A DNA stretch of 64,000 bases from Methylovorus mays (GTDB taxonomy: Bacteria > Pseudomonadota > Gammaproteobacteria > Burkholderiales > Methylophilaceae): NCBI RefSeq assembly GCF_020531915.1, contig NZ_JAJAVG010000006.1, forward strand, positions 62,001-126,000, read 5' to 3'. The translations under genes and the position numbers were made by a program. This document shows positions 48,130-56,925 of the stretch, piece by piece. The notes under the pieces were generated by a model. That model did not search any database. It had not been told where the DNA came from and saw nothing but the letters and a program-made list of their open reading frames with translations. The number at the start of each line of letters is the position of its first letter. Position 1 is the first letter of the stretch.

Positions 48130-49203
48130 TTAATTAGGCTGATCCAGACTACCCATGGCTTTGGGGTAAGTGACCAGACCCCAAGGCATATCCTTGTCAG
48201 TCACGCGTTTGACGACATCCAGTGTCGCCGCATCAAACACGACAACTTCGTTGGATTTGCCGCATGCCAGCAGAATCTGCTTGTCATCGGGTGTGAAGCT
48301 GAAGTGCCAGCAACGATCACCGGTGGTAACAGACTTCACTTTGCTGTAGGTCTTGGCATCATAGACTTCCAGGGCTTTTTCCTTGGAAGTGGCGACATAG
48401 ATGTGCTTGCCGTCGCGGTCATAGGCGATGCCGTAAGGGCCTTTGCCGGTATCCACGGTTTTCAGCACTTTGAACTTGTCATCCAGCACCACAAACTTGT
48501 TGCCGAACTCCAGCGTGGCGACATAGGTTTTGCCATCGGGTGAAACCTTGATGCCGCGGGGGCGTTCGCCGTATTGCTTGGTCTTGATGGTCTTTAGCAG
48601 TTTGCCCGTGGCAATGTTATGCACGGTAATGGTGTTGTCAGCCTCGTTGGTGATGATGAGCTTTTTGCCATCCTTGGAGAATTCGATGCCTTCGGTTTCA
48701 GGGCCACCGACGATTTCGCGGATTTTCTTGCCCTGCTTCAGATCAACGATCGCAATGCGTGCGGGTTCGTCATCATCGTCGTCATCTTCCTTCGCGGCGG
48801 GCTCACCTGGTTTGGGTGGTGGGCCACCTTTAGAGCTGGGCTCAAACGAAACAAATGCAAAGTCGCCCTTGATGCGGACAAATTCGGGATTCTTGCCGAT
48901 TTCAATATGCTGCACCAGCTTGCTGGTGGCGGTATCGATCACGGAGATATTGCCATTTTCCTTGTTGGCGGTGATCAGCAATTTGCCGTCGGCTGTTACG
49001 CCTAGGCCACGAGGGGCCTTGCCTTGAATGTCGATGGTTCTGCTGGTTTCCAGGGTGTCCAGATTGATCACGCTGACGCCGGCATCCTGATTGGTCACAT
49101 AGGCGATACCTTTATCCGCCATTGCCGCATGGCTCGCCAGCAAGCCGCTGGCTGCCAGGATCAAACTGGCGCTGAACCTCATGATGAGGGGGGTGGATTT
49201 CAT
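48130..49203 (-). CDS. Exported YVTN/YncE-type beta-propeller protein
   Basis: The 357-residue protein has a leader (about residues 1-29, ending ASHAAMA) and seven-blade repeats such as IAYVTNQDAGVSVINLDTLE, LLITANKENGNISVIDTATSKLV and KTYVATLEFGNKFVVLDD. A low-complexity acidic insert KEDDDDDDEP (about residues 138-147) may sit in a loop. Such YVTN proteins are common in methylotrophs, often near PQQ-dependent dehydrogenase systems, but no such genes are here. The role is unknown; a periplasmic binding or scaffold role is likely. It is monocistronic, with an AT-rich promoter region up to 49440. Confidence 0.85.
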   Translation of the reverse strand: MKSTPLIMRFSASLILAASGLLASHAAMADKGIAYVTNQDAGVSVINLDTLETSRTIDIQGKAPRGLGVTADGKLLITANKENGNISVIDTATSKLVQHIEIGKNPEFVRIKGDFAFVSFEPSSKGGPPPKPGEPAAKEDDDDDDEPARIAIVDLKQGKKIREIVGGPETEGIEFSKDGKKLIITNEADNTITVHNIATGKLLKTIKTKQYGERPRGIKVSPDGKTYVATLEFGNKFVVLDDKFKVLKTVDTGKGPYGIAYDRDGKHIYVATSKEKALEVYDAKTYSKVKSVTTGDRCWHFSFTPDDKQILLACGKSNEVVVFDAATLDVVKRVTDKDMPWGLVTYPKAMGSLDQPN

Positions 49204-49440
49204 GCTGACTCTCTCCTTCTTACGTGGTTGGTGACGTGCTTTTTATGATCTGTTGTAGGCAACGTCATTTTGCATAGGTTCATTGCCGTGTCGCATGTCG
49301 GAAGTTGCTGCACGGGTCTAATGGCGCTCATGCAATAATCATGCTGGAAAATTAAATCTAATTAGTTCAATGGGTTGAGTTTTTAGTGAAAAGAACATGG
49401 TTGTATGCAGCCACCACATTGGTTGCATACAACCAGCCTG

Positions 49441-50952
49441 CTAGCCTAAAAATAATTCGTAGGCGGGGTTATGGCTTTCATTCCAGTGCGGATAACCCAG
49501 GTTCTGCAAGAAGTCCGCAAATGCCTGTTGGTCTTCAGGAGGTACTTGCATGCCGACCAGCACCCGGCCGAAGTCTGCGCCGTGGTTGCGGTAGTGAAAC
49601 AGGCTGATGTTCCAGTTATGGCCCATGGTGTCGAGGAAATTCATCAGCGCACCGGGCTTTTCGGGGAACTCGAAACGGTATACACATTCATGTTCGGCTT
49701 GCGGCGCATGACCACCAACCAGGTGGCGCAGATGCAGCTTGGCTACTTCGTTGTCGGTCAGGTCCAGTGTAGCCAGGCCATGCGCCTGCAGCATCTCGAC
49801 CAGCGCACGTGACTCGGCGGGATCCTGAATGGCGATGCCGACATAGATATGTGCCGCCAGCGGATCGGAATAGCGATAATTGAATTCAGTAATGCTGCGG
49901 CCACCCAGCAGGCGGCAGAAGGTTTTGAACGAACCCGGCTTTTCCGGAATGGTCACCGCCAGCACGGCTTCCCGTTTTTCGCCAATTTCGGCGCGCTCGG
50001 CGACAAAGCGCAGGCGATCAAAGTTGATATTGGCGCCAGAGGCAATGCCTATCAGCGTTTTGCCTTGCAGCTGGTTGCGTTTTGCGTATTCCTTAAGCCC
50101 GGCTGTTGCCAATGCCCCGGCGGGTTCCAGGATCGAACGGGTATCTTCAAACACATCCTTGATAGCGGCGCAAATGGCGTCGTTATCGACCAGGATCATG
50201 TCATCCACATATTCACGTGCCAGGCGGAAAGTTTCTTCGCCGACCTGCTTGACCGCAGCGCCATCGGCAAACAGCCCGACCTGATCCAGCATCACCCGCT
50301 GGCCTTGATCCAGCGAAAGCTGCATGGCATTGGCGTCGCTTGCCTCTACGCCGATGATCTTGATCTCCGGGCGCACCTGTTTGACATAGGCGGCAATGCC
50401 GGCAATCAGGCCGCCGCCACCTACGCAGCAGAAGATGGCTTCGATGGGCTCTGGATGCGCATCCAGGATTTCCATGGCAATGGTGCCCTGGCCTGCAATC
50501 ACATAAGGGTCATCAAAGGGATGAACAAAGGTCAGGCCTTGCTCCTGCTCCAGTTTGAGCGCATAGGCATAAGCGTCCGAGTAAGAGTCGCCTTGCAATA
50601 CGACTTCGGCACCGCGGTTCTTGACTGCATTGATCTTGATCATGGGCGTGGTGGTGGGCATCACGATCACGGCACGGCAATTGAGTTTTTGCGCGGCGAG
50701 GGCGACGCCTTGGGCATGGTTGCCCGCTGAGGCGGTGATCACGCCACGTTGCAATGCATCGGCGCTGAGGTGCGCCATTTTGTTGTAGGCGCCGCGGAGC
50801 TTGAAGGAAAAAACCGGCTGCATGTCCTCGCGCTTGAGCAAGACCCGGTTGCCAATTCTGGCGGAAAGATTGGGCTGAAACTCCAGTGCGGTTTTGCTGG
50901 CGACGTCGTAGACGCGCGCAGAGCGAATTTTTTCCAGGTAGTCGTTTTTCAT
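49441..50952 (-). CDS. ilvA: Threonine ammonia-lyase (biosynthetic)
   Basis: The 503-residue enzyme deaminates threonine to 2-oxobutanoate in isoleucine synthesis. It has the PLP-lysine motif VFSFKLRGAYNKMAHL, SAGNHAQGVALAA, CCVGGGGLIAGIAAYVKQ and IGVEASDANAM. Two C-terminal ACT-like regulatory repeats follow (AVTIPEKPGSFKTFCRLLGGRSITEFNYRYSD, then YRFEFPEKPGALMNFLDTMGHNWNISLFHYRNHG), as in the long biosynthetic form. ATG 50952 is chosen; the longer frame overlaps the rpiA promoter. It is divergent from rpiA. Confidence 0.92.
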   Translation of the reverse strand: MKNDYLEKIRSARVYDVASKTALEFQPNLSARIGNRVLLKREDMQPVFSFKLRGAYNKMAHLSADALQRGVITASAGNHAQGVALAAQKLNCRAVIVMPTTTPMIKINAVKNRGAEVVLQGDSYSDAYAYALKLEQEQGLTFVHPFDDPYVIAGQGTIAMEILDAHPEPIEAIFCCVGGGGLIAGIAAYVKQVRPEIKIIGVEASDANAMQLSLDQGQRVMLDQVGLFADGAAVKQVGEETFRLAREYVDDMILVDNDAICAAIKDVFEDTRSILEPAGALATAGLKEYAKRNQLQGKTLIGIASGANINFDRLRFVAERAEIGEKREAVLAVTIPEKPGSFKTFCRLLGGRSITEFNYRYSDPLAAHIYVGIAIQDPAESRALVEMLQAHGLATLDLTDNEVAKLHLRHLVGGHAPQAEHECVYRFEFPEKPGALMNFLDTMGHNWNISLFHYRNHGADFGRVLVGMQVPPEDQQAFADFLQNLGYPHWNESHNPAYELFLG

Positions 50953-51020
50953 TAGGGGGCCGGGCGTGTATGATTCAAGTTTGGACGTGATTATAAAGAA
51001 AACAGGTAGGTAAAAGTAAA

Positions 51021-51677
51021 ATGGCAACACAAGACGAATTGAAACAACAAGTAGCGAAGGCCGCGGTTGAATACGTTAAGGGCGGCATTATTGGCGTAGG
51101 CACTGGCTCTACTGCCAACTTTTTTATCGACGAACTGGCCAAGGTCAAAAGCAAGATTGATGGCGCTGTAGCAAGTTCGGAAGCTACTGCACAGCGTTTG
51201 CGCGCCCACGGCATTGAAGTATTTGACCTCAATAGCGTGGATGGCATGGAAATCTATGTCGATGGCGCCGATGAAATCACCGAGCACATGCACATGCTGA
51301 AAGGCGGCGGTGGCGCTTTGACCCGCGAGAAAATCGTGGCGGCCTGTGCCAAGACGTTTATCTGTATCTGTGATGCCAGCAAGTACGTGCCTGTGTTGGG
51401 CAAGTTCCCGCTGCCAGTGGAAGTGTTGCCCATGGCCCGCAGCCATGTGGCACGCGAGCTGACCAAGCTGGGTGGGCAACCCAAGCTGCGCGACTTTACC
51501 ACCGATAACGGCAACCTGATTCTGGATGTACATGGTTTGGAGATCCTGAATCCGGTTGAGATGGAAGCCAAGATCAACCAGATCGTGGGTGTTGTCACGA
51601 ATGGTCTGTTTGCCGCGCGTCCAGCAGATGTCTTGTTGCTGGCGACTCCGGAAGGCGTTAAGACTTACAAGCGCTAA
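51021..51677 (+). CDS. rpiA: Ribose-5-phosphate isomerase A
   Basis: The 218-residue enzyme interconverts ribose 5-phosphate and ribulose 5-phosphate. Motifs are [89 protein letters not shown] and [13 protein letters not shown]. These are the complete family signatures including the DGADE catalytic acid region. It is divergent from ilvA. In a methylotroph it also feeds the ribulose monophosphate route. Confidence 0.93.
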   Translation: MATQDELKQQVAKAAVEYVKGGIIGVGTGSTANFFIDELAKVKSKIDGAVASSEATAQRLRAHGIEVFDLNSVDGMEIYVDGADEITEHMHMLKGGGGALTREKIVAACAKTFICICDASKYVPVLGKFPLPVEVLPMARSHVARELTKLGGQPKLRDFTTDNGNLILDVHGLEILNPVEMEAKINQIVGVVTNGLFAARPADVLLLATPEGVKTYKR

Positions 51678-51764
51678 TATTGGCAACAAATGGGCTGATC
51701 GGGTTTTATGCCAGATCGCTCAGGCCGATAAATCGGGAAGAAGAAGCGGTTGGGGTTGTGCGGA

Positions 51765-51782
51765 CAGACATCAAACTGTCAC
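51765..51782 (+). promoter_or_regulatory. Pho-box-like site upstream of phoU
   Basis: CAGACATCAAACTGTCAC matches the PhoB consensus CTGTCATAAAACTGTCAC at 15 of 18 positions. TACACT at 51793-51798 lies 10 bases downstream, the usual Pho-box to -10 distance, so phoU and ppx may be PhoB-activated. Confidence 0.6.
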
Positions 51783-51855
51783 ATTCGCTGATTACACTAC
51801 AGCGCTCACTTGATGACTGACCTGCGCTCTACATACTGAATAAAGGATCTGCGCT

Positions 51856-52563
51856 ATGCAATTTGAACATACTTTCAAGCAATACGATGCCGAACTGGAA
51901 GCCGTGCGTGCCAAAGTGCTCCAGATGGGTGGCCTGGTGGAGCAGCAGATCGTCAATGCGCTGGATGCATTGGTTAATGCCAACGCCAGTCTGGCCGAAA
52001 GCGTCATTGCCAACGATCATCGCGTAAATGGTCTTGAAGTGCAGGTAGATGAGGACTGCAGTCATATCATTGCCCGTCGCCAGCCAGCTGCTGGTGATCT
52101 GCGCATGATCATGATGATGGTCAAGACGATTACCGATCTTGAGCGTATTGGTGACGAGGCAACCAAGATTGCCCGCGTTGCCCAGAAAATCTACGAGTCC
52201 GATCGCATGTACACCCCACGTTTTGCCGAAATCAAAACCATGGTGGGCCTGGTGCGCGAAATGCTGCGTACTTCGCTGGATGCATTTGCCCGTCTGGACG
52301 TAAGCAAGACCGTGGATGTCGCCCGTCAGGATGAGCAAGTGGATGAGCAGTTCCGTGCCGCCATGCGTCAGTTGATTACCTTCATGCTGGAAGATCCCCG
52401 TACCATCTCCATGTCGCTGGAAGTGCTGTTCGTGGCCAAGGCTGTGGAACGTATCGGTGACCATGCCAAGAACATCGCCGAATATGTGGTGTACATGGTA
52501 AAGGGTAAGGATGTGCGCCATACCAGCATGGAAGAAATGGAACGCGAAACCCTGCAGTCCTGA
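51856..52563 (+). CDS. phoU: Phosphate-specific transport system regulator
   Basis: The 235-residue protein is the three-helix-bundle repeat type, with EAVRAKVLQMGGLVEQQIVNALDALV, DLRMIMMMVKTITDLERIGDEATKIARVAQ and a second half VLFVAKAVERIGDHAKNIAEYVVYMVKGKDVRH, each carrying the E(A)xxD metal-binding motif. PhoU links the Pst transporter to PhoR and polyphosphate metabolism. No pst genes are in this window; it is followed by ppx. A Pho-box-like site lies upstream. Confidence 0.93.
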   Translation: MQFEHTFKQYDAELEAVRAKVLQMGGLVEQQIVNALDALVNANASLAESVIANDHRVNGLEVQVDEDCSHIIARRQPAAGDLRMIMMMVKTITDLERIGDEATKIARVAQKIYESDRMYTPRFAEIKTMVGLVREMLRTSLDAFARLDVSKTVDVARQDEQVDEQFRAAMRQLITFMLEDPRTISMSLEVLFVAKAVERIGDHAKNIAEYVVYMVKGKDVRHTSMEEMERETLQS

Positions 52564-52582
52564 TTCCGGGAACCTGCATAGC

Positions 52583-52621
52583 AAAACCCCGTCTCTCCAG
52601 GTCACCGGAAGACGGGGTTTT
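52583..52621 (+). terminator. Terminator after phoU
   Basis: A 12-bp perfect stem AAAACCCCGTCT / AGACGGGGTTTT with a 15-base loop ends in TTTTTG. It separates phoU from ppx, so ppx may be partly independent or read-through dependent. Confidence 0.85.
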
Positions 52622-52695
52622 TGTCTTGAGGTGCGCCAATCGGGCATTTCAGGATTTATACTAAGAATTCATCACCTCTATTCCCAAAGGTTGTT

Positions 52696-54186
52696 TTGGC
52701 TACACAAATACCGGCACCTACTGAAATCGCCGCAGTAGATCTAGGCTCCAACAGTTTCCGTCTGCAATTGGCCAAAGTGGTCGATGGTCATCTCATTTTT
52801 CATGACTCCTTGCGTGAAGCGGTGCGGCTGGGGGCAGGACTGGGCAAAGACAAGCGTCTGGATGAAGACGCGCAGCGCCGTGCGATCGAGTGCCTGAAGC
52901 GATTTGGTGAGCGACTGCGCGGTTTGCCTCCCCATGCGGTCAGAGCCGTGGCGACTAATACCTTTCGTGTCGCCAAAAATGCGCCACAACTGCTGAAAGA
53001 AGCCGAAGCGGCATTAGGGTTCCCGATCGAAATCATTGCCGGGCGCGAAGAGGCGCGCATGATTTTTGTGGGGGTCAGTCATTGCCTGCCGCTATGCGAG
53101 CACAAGCGGCTGGTGATCGATATTGGCGGCGGCTCTACTGAATTCATTGTCGGCGAGGGTGTCGAGCCTATCCAGATGGAAAGCCTCTATATGGGCTGTG
53201 TCAGTTACAGCCTGCGGTTTTTCCCGGAAGGCCGCCTGACGGAAGACAACTTTGAGCAGGCGCGCATCGCAGCCGCGACTGAAATTCAGGCAATCCGCAA
53301 AAACTTCTCGTCTTCCAACTGGCAGGAGGCGGTGGGTTCTTCCGGGACCGCGCGTTCCCTGGGTGAAATCATTCGCCTGAATGGCTTGAGCGATGGCAGC
53401 ATCACCTATGAAGGCTTGCGTTTTATCCGGCAGCAATTGATCAAGGCGCGTGATATCAAGAAAATCGAGCTGGCCGGCGTCAGCGCAGATCGCGCGGCGG
53501 TATTGCCGGGAGGGCTTTCCATCATGCTGGCGGCATTTGAGGCGCTCAACATCGACAAGATGACAACCGCTGATACCGCGCTGCGAGAAGGTGTGCTGTA
53601 TGAACTACTGGGCCGCATTCATCATCATGACACCCGCGAAGCGACGGTGAGCAGCTTCATGCGGCGCTACCATGTGGATGCTGCACAGGCTAAGCGTGTA
53701 CACAAACTGGCGCTGGATTTGCTGGCGCAGGTGAGTGACCAGTTGCGCATGGATGTGGTCAAGGCAGAAAACTACCTGACCTGGGCCGCCAAGCTACATG
53801 AGATTGGCATTTCTATCGCGCATAGTGGCTATCACAAGCATTCGGCGTATGTGATTGAGAATGCAGATATGCCAGGCTTTTCCAAAATGGATCAGGAAAC
53901 CTTGGGATTTCTGGTGCGCGCGCAACGCCGTTCCCTCGCCAAACTGGCGGTGCCCATGTTGTCGGACGATCATTGCCTGCTGGTGCTGATTTTGCGCCTG
54001 GCGGTGCTGTTTCATCGCAGTCGCCTGAGCGATCGGCAGCCCAAGCTGGGCCTGAAAGGGCACGGTCAGCGCTTTGAATTGGCGGTGGAGCCGGGCTGGC
54101 TGAGTGAAAATCCGCTCACCGATGCCGAGTTGCGCAACGAAGTGGATTACTGGCGCGAGATTGGCATCAGTCTGACCCTTGCTTGA
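52696..54186 (+). CDS. ppx: Exopolyphosphatase
   Basis: The 496-residue Ppx/GppA enzyme hydrolyses terminal phosphates of polyphosphate. Motifs are AAVDLGSNSFRLQLAKV, AVRAVATNTFRVAKNA, LVIDIGGGSTEFIVGEG and the MESLYMGCVSY region, followed by the HD-like C-terminal domain (LTWAAKLHEIGISIAHSGYHKHSAYVIENADM). The start codon is TTG at 52696, preceded by AAAGG; no ATG lies in a suitable place. It is convergent with ppk and downstream of phoU, so it forms a polyphosphate control pair. Confidence 0.92.
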   Translation: MATQIPAPTEIAAVDLGSNSFRLQLAKVVDGHLIFHDSLREAVRLGAGLGKDKRLDEDAQRRAIECLKRFGERLRGLPPHAVRAVATNTFRVAKNAPQLLKEAEAALGFPIEIIAGREEARMIFVGVSHCLPLCEHKRLVIDIGGGSTEFIVGEGVEPIQMESLYMGCVSYSLRFFPEGRLTEDNFEQARIAAATEIQAIRKNFSSSNWQEAVGSSGTARSLGEIIRLNGLSDGSITYEGLRFIRQQLIKARDIKKIELAGVSADRAAVLPGGLSIMLAAFEALNIDKMTTADTALREGVLYELLGRIHHHDTREATVSSFMRRYHVDAAQAKRVHKLALDLLAQVSDQLRMDVVKAENYLTWAAKLHEIGISIAHSGYHKHSAYVIENADMPGFSKMDQETLGFLVRAQRRSLAKLAVPMLSDDHCLLVLILRLAVLFHRSRLSDRQPKLGLKGHGQRFELAVEPGWLSENPLTDAELRNEVDYWREIGISLTLA

Positions 54187-54274
54187 TCGCCAGGTGTTGA
54201 TGGGACGGATCAGAAGTAATCGTTGCGGGTTGATTCACTACCCGTCATTTACTGGTTTAACTCGACGGTAAATC

Positions 54275-54315
54275 AAATACGCCCGCCAAAGGAGATTCCC
54301 TTGGCGGGCGTATTT
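54275..54315. terminator. Bidirectional terminator between ppx and ppk
   Basis: A 15-bp perfect stem AAATACGCCCGCCAA / TTGGCGGGCGTATTT with an 11-base loop sits in the convergent gap. The U-run is short on both sides (TATTT), so termination would rely on the strong stem. Confidence 0.8.
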
Positions 54316-54317
54316 CC

Positions 54318-56402
54318 TTAGATCTCCGGTGGCAGGTCCTGCCCGAGCTCCTGAATCAGGAAGTTCTGAGCGCTGAACGCGGTACCACGACGTGCCGGAC
54401 GCAGTTTGTATGTGCCGTCTGGCAGCATTTCCCAGGCGTTCGTATTGTCTTTGAGGTAAGGCTCCAGGCCCTCGCGGATAACGCGCTTTTTCACCTTGGC
54501 ATCGAGTATCGGCAGGCAAACTTCAATCCGACGGAAGAAGTTGCGGTACATCCAGTCCGCACTGGCGAGGTACACATCCTCAGCCCGGTTGTTGTAAAAG
54601 TAGAAAATGCGGGTATGTTCCAGGAAGCGTCCAACAATCGACCGCACGCGGATATTGTCCGACACGCCGGGGATGCCAGGCTTCAGCGCGCAGACGCCGC
54701 GCACGATCAGGTCAATCTCCACTCCTGCGGCTGACGCGTCATACAACGCGCGGATGATGTCGGAATCCAGCAGGGCATTCATCTTGGCGATGATGCGGGC
54801 TTTCTTGCCGGACTTCGCGATCTCCATCTCGTTCTGGATGGCCTTGATCAGCCGTTGGTGCAGGGTGAATGGCGATTGCCACAGATGGCGCAGCTTGCTC
54901 GCCTTGCCCAGGCCGGTCAGTTGGGCAAACACATCATTCACGTCTTCGCAGATTTCTTCCTGACAGGTCAGCAAGCCAAAGTCGGTGTAGAGACGGGCGG
55001 TGCGCTGGTGGTAATTGCCAGTCGACAAATGCACGTAGCGACGCAGTCTGTCATCTTCACGCCGGACTACCATGGCCATCTTGGCGTGCGTCTTGTGACC
55101 CACTACGCCATAGATCACATGCGCACCGGCATTTTCCAGTTTGGCCGCCCAGTTGATGTTGGCTTCTTCGTCGAAGCGCGCCAGCAGTTCCACGACGACC
55201 GTGACTTCCTTGCCTCGGCGCGCCGCCTCAATCAACGATTGCATGAGGGTGGAATCAGCACTGGTACGGTAAAAAGTCTGCTTGATCGCCAATACGGTGG
55301 GGTCTTCCGACGCCTGTTTGATGAACTCGATGACCGGATTGAACGATTGGTAAGGATGGTGCAACAGCACATCGCCCTTGCGTATCACCTTGAATATGTC
55401 GGCTTCCTTGGCGAACTCTTTGGGGGCGCTGGGGGTATAACGGGCAAACTTCAGATCGGGACGGTCCACCCAGTCTGGTACTTGCATCAGCCGCACCAGA
55501 TTGACGATGCCATTCACCTGATAGAGGTCTTCTGGCCCCAGGCCAAACTGGCCCAGCAGGAAGGAAGACATGGCCGGTGGGCAGCTGTCGGCGACTTCGA
55601 GTCGCACAGCGTCGCCATACTGGCGGTGCGAAAGCTCGCCCTGTAGCGCGATGCGCAAGTCTTTGGTTTCTTCATCGTCCAGGTTGAGGTCACTGTCGCG
55701 AGTGACACGGAACTGGTAGCAACCTTTGACCTGCATGCCGGAGAACAACTCATCCACATGCGCATGCAGGATGGAGGACAGGAATACAAAGCCATATTCG
55801 CAACCTGCGATATCGCTGGGCAAGCGAATCACACGCGGCAACGCGCGCGGTGCTTGCACTACCGCAACACCGGAGTTGCGGCCAAAGGCATCCTTGCCTT
55901 CGAGTTCTACCGCAAAGTTAAGGCTCTTGTTCAGTACGCGCGGAAACGGATGCGATGGATCCAGCCCGATAGGCGTGAGAATGGGCATCAGCTCGCGGAA
56001 GAAATAATTGCGTATCCATTCGCGCTGGGTATCGTTCCAGTGTCCACGGCGCAGGAAGCGGATATCGAGCTGCGCCAATTGTGGCAGCACGATGTTATTG
56101 AGGATGTTGTACTGGTGATCAACCAGCTCGTGGGATTCGCTGCTGATTTTTTCAAATGCCTGCTTGGGCATCAGGCCATCCGGGCCTACGTGCAGCGAGT
56201 TGTATTTGATCTGTTCCTTGAGACCCGCCACGCGGACTTCAAAGAATTCGTCCATGTTGCTGCTGAAAATACAGAGGAATTTGAGGCGCTCAAGCAGAGG
56301 GACACGTTCATCTTCGGCTTGGGCCAGCACACGGCGATTGAAGGCAAGAATGCCAAGTTCGCGATTTACAAAGTATTCGGGGCTCAATTTGAGTGGGAAC
56401 AA
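54318..56402 (-). CDS. ppk: Polyphosphate kinase 1
   Basis: The 694-residue enzyme makes polyphosphate from ATP. It has the N-terminal PPK1 segment YFVNRELGILAFNRRVLAQAED, then KQTFYRTSADSTLMQSLIEAARRGKEVTVVVELLARFDEEANINWA. The catalytic histidine region HVIYGVVGHKTHAKMAMVVRRE is followed by STGNYHQRTARLYTDFGL and the second phospholipase-D-like half. The start is TTG at 56402, preceded by GAGG. It is convergent with ppx and has a Pho-box-like site upstream, matching the phoU promoter. Confidence 0.93.
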   Translation of the reverse strand: MFPLKLSPEYFVNRELGILAFNRRVLAQAEDERVPLLERLKFLCIFSSNMDEFFEVRVAGLKEQIKYNSLHVGPDGLMPKQAFEKISSESHELVDHQYNILNNIVLPQLAQLDIRFLRRGHWNDTQREWIRNYFFRELMPILTPIGLDPSHPFPRVLNKSLNFAVELEGKDAFGRNSGVAVVQAPRALPRVIRLPSDIAGCEYGFVFLSSILHAHVDELFSGMQVKGCYQFRVTRDSDLNLDDEETKDLRIALQGELSHRQYGDAVRLEVADSCPPAMSSFLLGQFGLGPEDLYQVNGIVNLVRLMQVPDWVDRPDLKFARYTPSAPKEFAKEADIFKVIRKGDVLLHHPYQSFNPVIEFIKQASEDPTVLAIKQTFYRTSADSTLMQSLIEAARRGKEVTVVVELLARFDEEANINWAAKLENAGAHVIYGVVGHKTHAKMAMVVRREDDRLRRYVHLSTGNYHQRTARLYTDFGLLTCQEEICEDVNDVFAQLTGLGKASKLRHLWQSPFTLHQRLIKAIQNEMEIAKSGKKARIIAKMNALLDSDIIRALYDASAAGVEIDLIVRGVCALKPGIPGVSDNIRVRSIVGRFLEHTRIFYFYNNRAEDVYLASADWMYRNFFRRIEVCLPILDAKVKKRVIREGLEPYLKDNTNAWEMLPDGTYKLRPARRGTAFSAQNFLIQELGQDLPPEI

Positions 56403-56430
56403 GATTAAAACCTCACTCTATCGATGCAAT

Positions 56431-56448
56431 ATGACAAAACGATGACTC
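56431..56448 (-). promoter_or_regulatory. Pho-box-like site upstream of ppk
   Basis: Read leftward, GAGTCATCGTTTTGTCAT has the two-half Pho-box layout (AGTCAT and TGTCAT separated by the right spacing). A TAGAGT -10-like box lies 10 bases later. Match to the consensus is weaker than at phoU. Confidence 0.45.
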
Positions 56449-56505
56449 ATGTGAAGTTTTTGCGAAGCACATGCGCCATCGTCGACGTTAACATCCGCTA
56501 TTCAT

Positions 56506-56778
56506 TCAGTCTTTTGGAGGTACATAGCCAGAAGCCGTATCTGCTCCACCGCCGAAAAAGTAAGCTTCGGTTTGCTGGGAGAGATATTTTCGCGCCTGGG
56601 GGTCAGCCAGGCTCAGGCGGTTCTCATTTACCAGCATGGTTTGCTGCTTGAGCCAGCCGGCCCACGCTTCTTTGGATACGTTTTCATAAATGCGTTTGCC
56701 GAGCTCGCCAGGGTAAGGGGGGAAATCCAGGCCTTCCGCGTCATGTCCCAATTTAACGCAATGTACAGTCCGTGCCAT
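56506..56778 (-). CDS. yggX: Fe(2+)-trafficking / oxidative damage protection protein
   Basis: The 90-residue protein begins [27 protein letters not shown] and has the family core [39 protein letters not shown]. YggX-like proteins protect iron-sulfur clusters and handle ferrous iron. ATG 56778 is preferred to the longer frame, which lacks the family N-terminus. It is a small gene between ppk and the TonB receptor. Confidence 0.92.
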   Translation of the reverse strand: MARTVHCVKLGHDAEGLDFPPYPGELGKRIYENVSKEAWAGWLKQQTMLVNENRLSLADPQARKYLSQQTEAYFFGGGADTASGYVPPKD

Positions 56779-56925
56779 AAGTGTTCTATCTCGCAAATGC
56801 CAAAACGACATGATAACGCATGGGGTATGCCGGGGGGTAGTTCTGCTTGGGGCTGAAGTGGCGCACGAAAGTGCAAGGGGAGGAGCATGAGGTTGTCTCC
56901 AGCCTCATGCTTTGGTGCTTGATTG

